DNA of 64,000 nucleotides, taken from positions 1 to 64,000 of the forward strand of contig CAJSZV010000001.1 in assembly GCA_910574345.1 (NCBI GenBank). Direction: 5' to 3'. How positions within the stretch are numbered: position 1 is the first letter of the stretch; the number at the start of each line of letters is the position of its first letter. The notes beneath the pieces are model-generated. The model worked only from the letters and a program-made list of their open reading frames with translations, made no database searches and was not told the origin of the DNA. The translations under genes and the position numbers were made by a program. This document shows positions 45,686 to 55,445 of this stretch, piece after piece. Source of the DNA: Clostridiaceae bacterium. Its GTDB lineage: Bacteria > Bacillota > Clostridia > Lachnospirales > Lachnospiraceae.

Positions 45686-47281
45686 ATGTTACATTTTATA
45701 CCAGCCTGGTATCAACAGAATACATGGCATGAAAATGAGCAGAAGTGGTATGTGCGGCGTATGCACACAGAGTTTGACGATACGGTAAAACAGATACAGC
45801 TGTTTCACCGCAATAAGGTTTATCCGTACCGGCTTCTGCTGTTAAGTTTTTCACCTAATCTCCGCCATTTTCTTCACAGGCAGGGCGTCTATCATGCCCC
45901 ATACTGGTCCTGTTTTGATGGGATTCAGGAAGTGAAGAGGACGAAAGCTGTCATATTATCCTTTCATAATATGAAGTGGCCGGCCCACACGGAGTTTGTG
46001 TACAGTCCCTTTGTGGTCACAGCCCTTTTAAAAGGGGAAAAATACGCCCAGGTGGAGTTCGGTGAGGATGGCAATCCCATTGAGATTGATATCTATAAAA
46101 ACGGTATTCTTTACCGCCGCAATATCTATGACGACCGCGGGTTTGTCTCCGCCACTACCATTTACAGAGACGGACAGCCTTTGTACCGGGATTATCTTAT
46201 GGAAAACGGTGTCTGGAAACTGAGATGCTTTCAGGATGACGGACATGTGGAAGTAAATCCTGCCTGGACCGGTTACCGTCTTGCCTATCAGGACAAGGAG
46301 CAGACCAGGACATTTGTGAGTCTTCGTTATGACAGTATGGAGCAGGTGATACGGGAGGTGCTTTCATCCTATCTGGAACTGACACAAGAGACGGATTTAT
46401 TTTGTGCAGCCATGGATGGACACCATGCCAATTTGCTCAGAGAGGTTTTAAAGGATAAAAAAGTAATCCTGTCCTTTTTCGAAAAACGCTATGATTATGA
46501 AACCCATGGACTGGATAGGGATGCTGTCGCGATGGCAGACTGCATCGTCACGGATTCCCGTGAGGCTTCCAAAAAGATCGGGGAAAGTCTCGGAGGGGCC
46601 GTAAGGAAAATTACGGATATATCGCCTTATGACACCAGGGTGGATTTCGGTATCAGCCAGCAGCTGAAGGTGCAGAAGATCCTGGTGCCTGTAGATGGTC
46701 TGAAGGAAGAAGACTTTGGCAGAATCATCACAGTCCTGGGACAGTATCTTATGAAAAATGAAAACGCCAGGGTTCATCTCTTTACCAGGCAGGCGGAGTA
46801 CGACAGAAAGGACCGGCTTTTAGAGCAGGTGCGTATGCATCTTAGATCCGCCGGTCTTATAGAAGCGTGGGGGAAAAAGGAAGAACGCCAGGGAGTCTCA
46901 GAGAATCTTGTAGACCCTGCAGATCAGATTGAGGCCCGCTTTTTTGCAGAGCAGTGTGTAGATGAATTATCCGTGAGCAAATGCATACGGGAGCAGAGAG
47001 TGATTCTGGATATGAGAGAAGCCCCCACCCTGTATCTGCAGGTCATGGCAGTCAGCGCCGGGATTCCCCTGATTACGGGATGTGAGACTCCGTTTGTAGA
47101 GCATGGCGGCAACGGAAGGGTCATTCATAGCATAGATGAACTGCCCTGTGCCCTTACTTACTATCTGGACAGTCTGTCGAACTGGAACGACGCCATGGTT
47201 TATTCCTATGAGCTTGGCAGAAAGTACACTTCGGAGGCATTGATCAATAAGTGGAAAGAGGTTATGGATTACATTGGATAA
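45686..47281 (+). CDS. asp1: Accessory Sec protein Asp1
   Basis: 531 residues, ATG 45686 with AGGAGGAG upstream. The N-terminus MLHFIPAWYQQNTWHENEQKWYVRR and the following FDDTVKQIQLFHRN are characteristic of Asp1, a glycosyltransferase-fold protein without activity that, with Asp2 and Asp3, binds the adhesin and SecA2 at the membrane. It overlaps asp2 by 8 nt. Confidence 0.88.
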   Translation: MLHFIPAWYQQNTWHENEQKWYVRRMHTEFDDTVKQIQLFHRNKVYPYRLLLLSFSPNLRHFLHRQGVYHAPYWSCFDGIQEVKRTKAVILSFHNMKWPAHTEFVYSPFVVTALLKGEKYAQVEFGEDGNPIEIDIYKNGILYRRNIYDDRGFVSATTIYRDGQPLYRDYLMENGVWKLRCFQDDGHVEVNPAWTGYRLAYQDKEQTRTFVSLRYDSMEQVIREVLSSYLELTQETDLFCAAMDGHHANLLREVLKDKKVILSFFEKRYDYETHGLDRDAVAMADCIVTDSREASKKIGESLGGAVRKITDISPYDTRVDFGISQQLKVQKILVPVDGLKEEDFGRIITVLGQYLMKNENARVHLFTRQAEYDRKDRLLEQVRMHLRSAGLIEAWGKKEERQGVSENLVDPADQIEARFFAEQCVDELSVSKCIREQRVILDMREAPTLYLQVMAVSAGIPLITGCETPFVEHGGNGRVIHSIDELPCALTYYLDSLSNWNDAMVYSYELGRKYTSEALINKWKEVMDYIG

Positions 47282-48782
47282 GATTCAGGTATTACAAGTA
47301 GGGCATAAAAATTGGAAAAAAGTCTATACATTGCCGGACAGCCTGGAGCTTTGCCATGTGAGCAGATTAAATAAACCCCTTCCGAAACTTTATGACCTGG
47401 TTTTTCTGGACAGGACTTTAAATGACAGAGAGGCAGACCTGCTCCACAAAGCTACAAAGGCCTATACCCTGTTTGTGACAGACCAGGCAGAGATGACAGA
47501 CAGAATGGAATGGCTTTATAAAAGCAAAAAAGGGAGAAGGATTCCGGAGGCGGATATTCAGGGATTCCTGCTTCACGAGGCGAGAAATTATTTTTCAAAA
47601 CCTTATGGAGAGAAGTTTAAACCATATCATGTGGCCATTGCCCAGGGCTTTCACGGCAGCGTAAAGTGGGAGGGCAGTTACTGTGTCCGCCTGAATGGAG
47701 ATTTTGGAACAGAATTCAACCAGGCAGTATACTGGAGAAACAATATTCCTCTGTTCGAAGGTCAATGTCTCGATCTGTGGCTGGAGTATCAAAAGGATGA
47801 ACAGGTATCCATTGCGCTGTCAGTGATTCAGTTTGTGAACGGAGGCCTTGCCGATGTTCAGCAAAAGTGGAGGTTCTCAGAGGAAGAACTGGAACGGGAA
47901 GTTCAGATCGACAATCAATCTTCCGATGGTATTCTTTTCGTCTCTGTTTTAGCCAAAGGAAGGGGAGAACTTCGGATTATAGGGCTTCATAACAGGTATT
48001 CCAGGAGAGGATGGGGACTTTTTCTCCCTGGAGGAGAACGGTATATTACCTCGAAACGGGAAGAAGTATTCTGTTATTTTGATCCGGGGGATATGAAGCC
48101 GCCTTTGAATGTGTATTTTTCCGGTTATAAAACCGTAGAAGGATTTGAGGCTTACCATCTGATACGAAGTATGGGCTGCCCGTTTCTTCTGATCGCCGAG
48201 GCCAGACTGGAAGGCGGATGCTTCTATATGGGGTCAGAGGAATATGAATCTATGCTGTGCGGCGCCATCATGAAGTATATGAAGGAGCTTGGGTTTACAC
48301 CGGATCAGGTTATCCTGTCAGGGATTTCCATGGGAAGCTTCGGAGCCATGTATTACGGATGTGATATCAGGCCCTATGCCGTTCTTTTAGCAAAGCCTTT
48401 GCTGAGTATCGGCATGGTGGCTGCAAAAGAGAAGCTTTACCGTCCAGGCGGATTTTCCACATCTCTTGATATTTTAAGGTATTTGTATGGCAGTGCAGAT
48501 GAAGAGGCAGTGGAGAGGCTGAACAAACGGTTCTGGGATAAATTCGACAGGACGGACTGGAAAGAATCTCAAATTATTGCCTCTTATATGATCGAAGATG
48601 ATTATGATGATTCTGCTTATCCGGGGCTTTTGTCCCATCTCCATTCCGACGGAGTACAGTTATATGGAAAAGGGTTTCACGGCAGGCATAACGACAATTC
48701 GGACGGAGTAATAGAGTGGTTTTCCAGTCGTTTAAAACAGATATTGATAGAGGATTTCCAGAGAAAGGCGGACAGGTCATGA
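47274..48782 (+). CDS. asp2: Accessory Sec protein Asp2 (acetyltransferase-like)
   Basis: 502 residues. The start is a TTG at 47274 inside the end of asp1. The C-terminal half has an alpha/beta-hydrolase-like nucleophile motif ILSGISMGSFG (Ser352) and a late histidine in GFHGRHND, matching the catalytic Ser and His described for Asp2, which O-acetylates GlcNAc on the adhesin and also helps export. Its stop overlaps the asp3 start as ATGA. Confidence 0.87.
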   Translation: MDKIQVLQVGHKNWKKVYTLPDSLELCHVSRLNKPLPKLYDLVFLDRTLNDREADLLHKATKAYTLFVTDQAEMTDRMEWLYKSKKGRRIPEADIQGFLLHEARNYFSKPYGEKFKPYHVAIAQGFHGSVKWEGSYCVRLNGDFGTEFNQAVYWRNNIPLFEGQCLDLWLEYQKDEQVSIALSVIQFVNGGLADVQQKWRFSEEELEREVQIDNQSSDGILFVSVLAKGRGELRIIGLHNRYSRRGWGLFLPGGERYITSKREEVFCYFDPGDMKPPLNVYFSGYKTVEGFEAYHLIRSMGCPFLLIAEARLEGGCFYMGSEEYESMLCGAIMKYMKELGFTPDQVILSGISMGSFGAMYYGCDIRPYAVLLAKPLLSIGMVAAKEKLYRPGGFSTSLDILRYLYGSADEEAVERLNKRFWDKFDRTDWKESQIIASYMIEDDYDDSAYPGLLSHLHSDGVQLYGKGFHGRHNDNSDGVIEWFSSRLKQILIEDFQRKADRS

Positions 48783-49243
48783 CAGGGGAGAGATGGAGCA
48801 TATATTGGAATGAATATTCCGCGGATACCTATCTGTATGGGTCAGAGATTACATATCACCGGAAAGATGATGTGGAGTTTGTGAATAAGATGATGGCTCC
48901 TGGAACTGTGATCAAACGGTGGTATTCCAGGACCAATTATCAGGCGCAGAAGATCGAACCGGCCCTTCCCATGATCGACGGGGAGAGCGCTTACCGGATG
49001 GTTGTCAATATTGATACTCTTCCGGGTGAGGCGTGGCTGGTGAAACTGGTGTTTTATGACAGGTATGAGACAGAAGCAGGAAATTTGATCATAAGGGATA
49101 AGGTCACGGATTTTAAATGTCCCCTTAAGACTTACAGCTATGAAATGCAGCTGATCAACGGGGGTCTTACGGGATTTCATTATCATTCTATTGTGATTCA
49201 GGAAATAACCTATGAGACAGAAGAAGCATCTGAAAGAGTTTAA
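48779..49243 (+). CDS. asp3: Accessory Sec protein Asp3
   Basis: 154 residues from ATG 48779, coupled to asp2. The N-terminal GERWSIYWNEYSADTYLYGSEITY and LVKLVFYDRYETE in the middle fit the small beta-sandwich Asp3, which holds Asp1 and Asp2 together and binds unfolded serine-rich repeats. It overlaps secA2 by 32 nt. Confidence 0.85.
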   Translation: MTGERWSIYWNEYSADTYLYGSEITYHRKDDVEFVNKMMAPGTVIKRWYSRTNYQAQKIEPALPMIDGESAYRMVVNIDTLPGEAWLVKLVFYDRYETEAGNLIIRDKVTDFKCPLKTYSYEMQLINGGLTGFHYHSIVIQEITYETEEASERV

Positions 49244-51548
49244 CAAAATTTTACAGAAAGTCAAAGGCTTTCGGGATTACATGAGCCGTTTAAGCGGTGA
49301 GGACCTGTCTCATCTGACGGATCTGTTTAAAGAACGTTTGAGACAAGGGGAGACCCTTGACGACATCTTACCGGAGGCCTATGCCGCCATTTGCGAAGCC
49401 GATTACCGGATTCTGGGGAAATTCCCTTTTGATGTCCAGATTCTGGGAGCAATCGCTCTTCATAAAGGAATTCTGGCGGAGATGAACACCGGGGAGGGAA
49501 AGACTCTCACAGCCACCATGCCCTTATATCTCAACGGCCTGTCTGGAAAAAGCACCATGCTGCTGACCAGCAATGACTATCTGGCCTTAAGGGATGCCGA
49601 GGAGATGGGGCAGGTCTACCGGTTTATGGGGCTTTCCGTGGCTGTGGGAGTAAGCCGGAGGGCGGAACAACCTTTAACCAACAAAGAGAAAAAGGAAATC
49701 TATGCCGCCGATATTGTGTATACCACTCACGGCGGCCTTGGTTTTGATTATCTTGCCAATAACCTGGTAACCAAGGCGGAGGACCGCTTTTTAAGAGAAT
49801 TTTATTATGTGATTATCGACGAAGCAGATTCCGTATTATTAGACGCTGCCCAGACTCCTCTTGTAATCTCCGGTTCCCCCAGAGTTCAGTCCAACCTCTA
49901 TGAACTGGCGGACTTTTTTGTCACGACTCTGGCAGAGGGCAGGGATTATGAGAAAGAGGAGAACGCAGTCTGGCTGACGAAAGAAGGCATAAGCTACGCC
50001 GAAGGTTTCTTTCAGATCGACAATTTTTATGATTCCCGGTATTTTGAGATCAACAGGCATGTAACCCTGGCCCTCAGAGCCCACACGCTGTTCGAGAAGA
50101 AAAAGTCCTATATGATCTCGGACAGCGGCGAACTGCAGCTGCTTGACGGCGGGTCAGGCCGGCTTATGGCAGGGGTCAAGTTAAGAGGAGGGCAGCATCA
50201 GGCTTTAGAGGCCAAGGAAAAACTGAAGATATCCCAGGACAGCCGTTCCATGGCTTCCGTTACTTTTCAGACTCTTTTTCGGATGTTTCCCAGGATGTCA
50301 GGCATGAGCGGCACCATCTCGGATGCCGCCCCGGAGATTCGGGATATTTACCACACAGATGTAGTGGTGATCCCCCCAAATCGTCCGGTGCAGAGGAAAG
50401 ACTTAAAAGATCAGTATTACAAAAATAAAGGGGAGCAGTTTGCTGCTGCTATGGAGCGTGCCATTGCTGTCCACAGGACAGGGCAGCCGGTACTCATCGT
50501 GGTCACTACGATTCCGGAGACGGAACTGGCATCAGGCTATCTGGTGCAGGCCAATATCCCTCACAGCGTTCTCAATGCTGACAACGCTTTTTGGGAAGCA
50601 CAGATCATAAAAGAGGCTGGGCAGATCAACGCCGTTACCGTCTCCACCGGTATGGCAGGAAGAGGGACGGATATCAGACTGGGAGAAGGAGTGAAAGAGT
50701 TAGGCGGGCTTGCAGTAATCGGAGTGGGGCGTATGGGCAATGTCCGGCAGGAGCGTCAGGCCAGAGGCCGGGCAGGAAGACAGGGAGACCCTGGAATCAG
50801 CCAGTTTTTCGTATCTCTCCAGGATGGGGTGGTAGAAGGAAACGGTCCTTCTGATCTGGACAAATATATAGAAGGCAAAAAAGGGATAAGCGGAAGGAAA
50901 CTGAAAAAGATCATTGACAGAGCCCAGGCATTGGGGGAGGAACTGGCTGTCATGTCCCGGAGCCGCTCCGTAAATTACGACCAGGTGATTCAGCAGCAGC
51001 GGGAACTGATGTACGACACCAGAAACCGGCTATTGGACGGCGGGGGCATGGATGAGAAGAAACTGCTTGAGATTGCAGAGGGAAATATCAGCCGGTTTGT
51101 CAGAGGACAGTCTTCCATGACCCTTATGAGTCTTCACCGATATATCCTGGATCATATCTCTTACAGGCTGGATGGAAAGACCCGTGAGATCGGTCTGGAT
51201 GACTCATCTGCCGTGGAAGAGTATCTGATGAAGCGGGTGCGTCAGGGCCTGGAGGAAAAGAAGAAAAGGACAGGAAGCCAGGTGCAGTTAAACCGATTTA
51301 TGCGCATAGCCGCCTTAAATGCCATTGACAGCGCATGGATCGAGCAGGTGGACTATCTGCAGCAGATGCAGGCCGCCATATCCGGAAGGGCTTTGGCCCA
51401 GAGGAATCTTTTGTTTGAGTTCCAGAAAGACGGTCTGGAGGCTTTTGAAAAGATGGAACTTACGATTCTGGAGAATATTATGAGAAATATTCTTCTCAGC
51501 AATGTATATATGGATGCAGACAAGAGGATTCATATTCTGTTTCCGTAG
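49212..51548 (+). CDS. secA2: Accessory Sec ATPase SecA2
   Basis: 778 residues, shorter than housekeeping SecA (800-900), as usual for SecA2. Walker A MNTGEGKT is at 91-98, then YTTHGGLGFDYL, VIIDEADSVL (DEAD-type motif), SGMSGT, TVSTGMAGRGTDI and QARGRAGRQGDPG, all SecA motor motifs. The zinc-binding C-terminal tail of SecA1 is missing. It powers export of the glycosylated adhesin through SecY2. Confidence 0.93.
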   Translation: MRQKKHLKEFNKILQKVKGFRDYMSRLSGEDLSHLTDLFKERLRQGETLDDILPEAYAAICEADYRILGKFPFDVQILGAIALHKGILAEMNTGEGKTLTATMPLYLNGLSGKSTMLLTSNDYLALRDAEEMGQVYRFMGLSVAVGVSRRAEQPLTNKEKKEIYAADIVYTTHGGLGFDYLANNLVTKAEDRFLREFYYVIIDEADSVLLDAAQTPLVISGSPRVQSNLYELADFFVTTLAEGRDYEKEENAVWLTKEGISYAEGFFQIDNFYDSRYFEINRHVTLALRAHTLFEKKKSYMISDSGELQLLDGGSGRLMAGVKLRGGQHQALEAKEKLKISQDSRSMASVTFQTLFRMFPRMSGMSGTISDAAPEIRDIYHTDVVVIPPNRPVQRKDLKDQYYKNKGEQFAAAMERAIAVHRTGQPVLIVVTTIPETELASGYLVQANIPHSVLNADNAFWEAQIIKEAGQINAVTVSTGMAGRGTDIRLGEGVKELGGLAVIGVGRMGNVRQERQARGRAGRQGDPGISQFFVSLQDGVVEGNGPSDLDKYIEGKKGISGRKLKKIIDRAQALGEELAVMSRSRSVNYDQVIQQQRELMYDTRNRLLDGGGMDEKKLLEIAEGNISRFVRGQSSMTLMSLHRYILDHISYRLDGKTREIGLDDSSAVEEYLMKRVRQGLEEKKKRTGSQVQLNRFMRIAALNAIDSAWIEQVDYLQQMQAAISGRALAQRNLLFEFQKDGLEAFEKMELTILENIMRNILLSNVYMDADKRIHILFP

Positions 51549-51561
51549 AGAAGGGGGACTT

Positions 51562-53061
51562 ATGATCTATAATTTTAATCTGGGCATCGGCTGGGCCAGC
51601 AGCGGCGTGGAATATGCCCAGGCTTACAGGGCAGGTGTGCTGCGGAGAATAGGCCGGGAGGCCAGATTTATTTTTACGGATATGTTTCCGACAGATAATA
51701 TTCAGCATATGACGGAGAATATTGGTTTTCTGGATTCGGAGGTTATCTGGCTGTACACTTTTTTTACAGACTGTAAAATCGCTCCGGTGACTTACACCTT
51801 GACGCAGCTGGAATCTACATTCGGTAATCGGAATTATTCGGTTTCAAGAGAGGGGGCCAGGGTAAAATACACCTTTGAGGGAACCAATATGTATTACATG
51901 GCTTATCTGACTGATGATACGAAAGACCGTGTCCACAGGGTGGAGATGGTCTCCGGCGGCTACCTGATTCGGAAAGATTATTTTACCTACTGCAGGATCT
52001 ACACGGAATATTATGCCCCTTTAGACCGCCAGGCTCACCTGTATCAGCGGAGGTTCTTCAATCAGGACGGGACCGTAGCCTATGAGGAGATCATGGATGG
52101 CGACGCGGTTATGTACCAGTTTCCGGACAGGCTCATCTGTTCCAAAGCAGAACTGGTGGGCTATCTGGTATCCAGGCTGAACCTTACGAAAGAGGATATG
52201 GTGATCATCGACAGGACTACGGATATCGGCCAGACCATTATGCAGAATGCAGCGCCGGCAAAGATCGGCATTGCTATACATGCGGATCATTTCAGCGAAA
52301 GCGGAACAGACGAAGATCATATCCTGTGGAATAACTACTATGAGTATGCCTTCTCTCAACACAAATATATGGATTTTTACATTGTATCCACAGACGCCCA
52401 GAACAGTCTTTTGGCGGAACAGTTCCGGAAATATATGGGTGTGGCTCCCTTTATCGTGACGATTCCTGTAGGAAGCCTGGATGAACTTAAGTACCCGGAA
52501 AGCGGAAGAATAAAGCATTCCCTCATTACCGCTTCAAGACTTGCCGGGGAAAAGCACATAGACTGGCTGATCGAAGCTGTGGCGGAGGTCAGAAAGACCG
52601 TGGGAGATGTATCCTTAGATATCTACGGGAAAGGGAAAGAGGAGGAGAGCCTAAGCAGGCTCATGGAAAGCCTTGACTGCACTGATTACATACGTCTGAG
52701 GGGACAGCACCGGATGGACCAGGTATACAAGGGGTATGAAGCCTACGTATCGGCATCCGCCAGCGAAGGGTTCGGCCTTTCCCTGATGGAAGCCATCGGT
52801 TCCGGTCTTCCTATTGTAGGGTTTGATGTCCGTTATGGCAATCAGAACTTTATTGACGAGGGTAAGAACGGGTATAAGATCCCTTACGATGAACGGATGG
52901 ATAAAAAGGAGCGGATTCATCACCTGGCCCGGTGTATCATCCGGTTGTTTACCCAGGCGGATCTGGAGGAGTTTCACAGACATTCCTATGAGAAGGCCCG
53001 TACCTATCTGACAGAGGAGGTGGAAAAGAGATGGATAAATTTATTAGACCGGATGATGTAG
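51562..53061 (+). CDS. gtfA: Serine-rich repeat protein O-GlcNAc transferase GtfA
   Basis: 499 residues from ATG 51562 (AAGGGGGAC upstream); the ORF extends 5' into secA2. The N-terminus MIYNFNLGIGWASSGVEYAQAYRA is the GtfA signature, and the GT4-type C-terminus has VSASASEGFGLSLMEAIGSGLPIVGFDVRYGNQNFI with the E-x7-E nucleotide-sugar motif. GtfA, with GtfB, adds the first GlcNAc to serines of the adhesin before export. It overlaps the next gene by 31 nt. Confidence 0.92.
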   Translation: MIYNFNLGIGWASSGVEYAQAYRAGVLRRIGREARFIFTDMFPTDNIQHMTENIGFLDSEVIWLYTFFTDCKIAPVTYTLTQLESTFGNRNYSVSREGARVKYTFEGTNMYYMAYLTDDTKDRVHRVEMVSGGYLIRKDYFTYCRIYTEYYAPLDRQAHLYQRRFFNQDGTVAYEEIMDGDAVMYQFPDRLICSKAELVGYLVSRLNLTKEDMVIIDRTTDIGQTIMQNAAPAKIGIAIHADHFSESGTDEDHILWNNYYEYAFSQHKYMDFYIVSTDAQNSLLAEQFRKYMGVAPFIVTIPVGSLDELKYPESGRIKHSLITASRLAGEKHIDWLIEAVAEVRKTVGDVSLDIYGKGKEEESLSRLMESLDCTDYIRLRGQHRMDQVYKGYEAYVSASASEGFGLSLMEAIGSGLPIVGFDVRYGNQNFIDEGKNGYKIPYDERMDKKERIHHLARCIIRLFTQADLEEFHRHSYEKARTYLTEEVEKRWINLLDRMM

Positions 53062-55418
53062 TATTGCTGCTGAATTATTATTCTTCAGACAGCCGAAACC
53101 TCTGTGAATCTTTTCGGAAAGCCGGATACGGCTTCAGGGCCGTGGTCATCGAGGATGACGGATTTTTGCCGGAGGATGTAATGTCCGTATACGGGTTCTT
53201 TCTGGGAAACTTTAAAGGCGAGAAAGGAATTCCTGGAAAACCCAGATATTTTAACGAGATCAGGGTGCCCAAGCACTGGGAGATCAGCGGAAACAATACG
53301 GTAGGAGAGATTCATGACCTGCACCGGATGAGAGGGAAGATCTTTTATACAGAGCCTTCTCACAAGCGGCTGGTGAAGATCGTGGACTGGTATGATGAAA
53401 ATAAAATCCCCAGATCCAGTGACCACTATAACCGCTGGGGGGCGCTGTATGCCAGAACCACTTTTAACGCCAGGGGACAAAAGGTGAACAAGTCCTATTT
53501 TTCAGGGGCAGGGCGGGAAGTGATCGTAGAGAACTATGTGACAGGGGATATTATTCTCAATGATAAGGATCAGGTAAGGATCTTTCCCAATAAGACGGAT
53601 TTTGTCCTCTATGCCCTGAAATGCGCCGGGTTTGAGAAGAACAGGATTTTCTACAATTCCCTGTCTACGCCCTTTTTTGTATCTCAGCGTTTCCACGGGG
53701 TGCATAAGAGGGATATTCTGTTCTGGCAGGAAACGGAAAGGGACGACATTCCGGGCAATATGCAGATCATCCTGAGGGGGCAGGCCAGCCGCACATCAAA
53801 GATTATGGTGCAGAAAAGGCGGACTTATGACGGACTTATGAAACTGGGGGCGTCGCCGGAGACAGTGCACAAGCTGGGATTTATCTATCCTTTTGAGAAG
53901 GCCAACAGGCACAGGCCGGAAGCACTGATCTGTACCAATTCTGACCGGATCGAACACGTAAGGGAGATGGTGGAAGCTCTTCCCGGACTGCATTTCCATA
54001 TTGCAGCCCTTACGGAGATGTCGTCTAAGCTTATGTCCATGGAGAGCTTTGAGAACGTGACCCTTTATCCGGGGATAAAGGCGGAGATGACAGAGGAACT
54101 TTTTGAGAGATGTGACTATTACCTGGATATTAACCGGGAGTCTGAGATCGTGTCAGCAGTGTATCAGGCATTTTTACACGACCATCTGATCTTTGCATTT
54201 AAAGAGACCATACACAACCAGGACTATGTGGCAGATGAGCGGATATACGGTCTGGATGAGTGGAGCAGGATGGCTGCGGATATCAGGCGGGCTTTGGAGG
54301 ATGAGAAGGAACTGGACAGGATGCTTAAGGGCCAGAGGACAGCGGCCCTGGCGGAGACAGAGGAAGGATACTTACAGTTTGAAGAGAAAAAGAGAAGAAT
54401 CGTGAAGGAAAACCGCCCTGTCACCATGTATATCACGAACCTTTATGGAGAGAATTCCAGGGAGACCAGGGTGATGGCCCAACAGAATGTGGCTTGTCTT
54501 GCCAGAGAACTTGGATTTAAGGAGATGCCTGTTTTTAAGTACCAGATAGGCGCTGTGACAAAAGACAATCTGAGAAAAGAGGCAGCCAGAATTACTTCTG
54601 CCCTTCAGGATCATGACATTGTCCTTTTCCAGTCTCCGTCATGGAACCGGGGAGCTTATGATAAAGAGCTTCTAAAGGAGATTCGGCACCACAGAAACAT
54701 CCGTCTTGCCATCTTTATCCATGATGTCATGCCCCTGATGACGGGAGGGACAGAGTATGACTACCAACAGGTTATAGAGGGCTACAACCTTGCCGACCTG
54801 ATTATCGTTCCCACGGAGAGTATGTTGGATTTCCTGAGAAAGGGGGGCCTGACAGTAAAGAAAACTTTGCTTCAGCCCATGTGGGATCTGCCTTTTTCTG
54901 AGGAACTAAGGGAACCGGAATTTAACCGACAGATCATCTTCAGCGGATCGCCGGAGAGGTTTTCTTTTGTCTCGTCCTGGAATTATGACATTCCCCTGCG
55001 GCTGTTCGGAGACGGGAAGCCGGAACCAGGGGGACAGAATATCATCCGGGAAGGATGGAAGAATACAACCGAGCTGCTCATGGAGTACATCAGGGGCGGG
55101 TTCGGACTGGTATGGGAGCAGAGCGTTCAGCCGGACTATTATAAGAGCTGTCAGCCTCATAAACTAGCGGCCTATCTGGCAGCCGGGATTCCGGTGATTA
55201 TGGAAAAGGGGCTGCCCCATGAACAGACGGTGCTGGATTATGAGCTGGGGTTTGTGACAGATTCTCTTGAAGAGGCAGTTGCCAGAGTGAAACAGGCGAC
55301 GGAGGAAGAGTACCGTCGTCTGGCGGACCATGCGAAACCCATTGGCAATCTGGTAAAGGGCGGGTTCTTTACGAAGAAACTGCTGATTGATGCGGTTAAT
55401 TATCTGATGTTGGGTTAA
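53031..55418 (+). CDS. Fusion of GtfB chaperone subunit and Gtf3-type glucosyltransferase
   Basis: 795 residues. Residues 1 to about 455 are GtfB-like (VVLLLNYYSSDSRNLCESF, HDLHRMRGKIFY, NRWGALYARTTFNARG, LFERCDYYLDINRE), the partner that stabilises GtfA and holds the substrate. Residues 466-795 are a Gtf3-type transferase (MYITNLYGENS, FQSPSWN, FIHDVMPLMTG, FVSSWNYD, GGFGLVWEQ, YLAAGIPVIMEKGL) that adds a second sugar to GlcNAc. Each half has the normal full length of the separate protein, joined by a short charged linker. ATG 53031 has GAGGAGG upstream. Confidence 0.87.
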   Translation: MDKFIRPDDVVLLLNYYSSDSRNLCESFRKAGYGFRAVVIEDDGFLPEDVMSVYGFFLGNFKGEKGIPGKPRYFNEIRVPKHWEISGNNTVGEIHDLHRMRGKIFYTEPSHKRLVKIVDWYDENKIPRSSDHYNRWGALYARTTFNARGQKVNKSYFSGAGREVIVENYVTGDIILNDKDQVRIFPNKTDFVLYALKCAGFEKNRIFYNSLSTPFFVSQRFHGVHKRDILFWQETERDDIPGNMQIILRGQASRTSKIMVQKRRTYDGLMKLGASPETVHKLGFIYPFEKANRHRPEALICTNSDRIEHVREMVEALPGLHFHIAALTEMSSKLMSMESFENVTLYPGIKAEMTEELFERCDYYLDINRESEIVSAVYQAFLHDHLIFAFKETIHNQDYVADERIYGLDEWSRMAADIRRALEDEKELDRMLKGQRTAALAETEEGYLQFEEKKRRIVKENRPVTMYITNLYGENSRETRVMAQQNVACLARELGFKEMPVFKYQIGAVTKDNLRKEAARITSALQDHDIVLFQSPSWNRGAYDKELLKEIRHHRNIRLAIFIHDVMPLMTGGTEYDYQQVIEGYNLADLIIVPTESMLDFLRKGGLTVKKTLLQPMWDLPFSEELREPEFNRQIIFSGSPERFSFVSSWNYDIPLRLFGDGKPEPGGQNIIREGWKNTTELLMEYIRGGFGLVWEQSVQPDYYKSCQPHKLAAYLAAGIPVIMEKGLPHEQTVLDYELGFVTDSLEEAVARVKQATEEEYRRLADHAKPIGNLVKGGFFTKKLLIDAVNYLMLG

Positions 55419-55445
55419 AAGGACAGATGCAAGGAGAAACGGCCT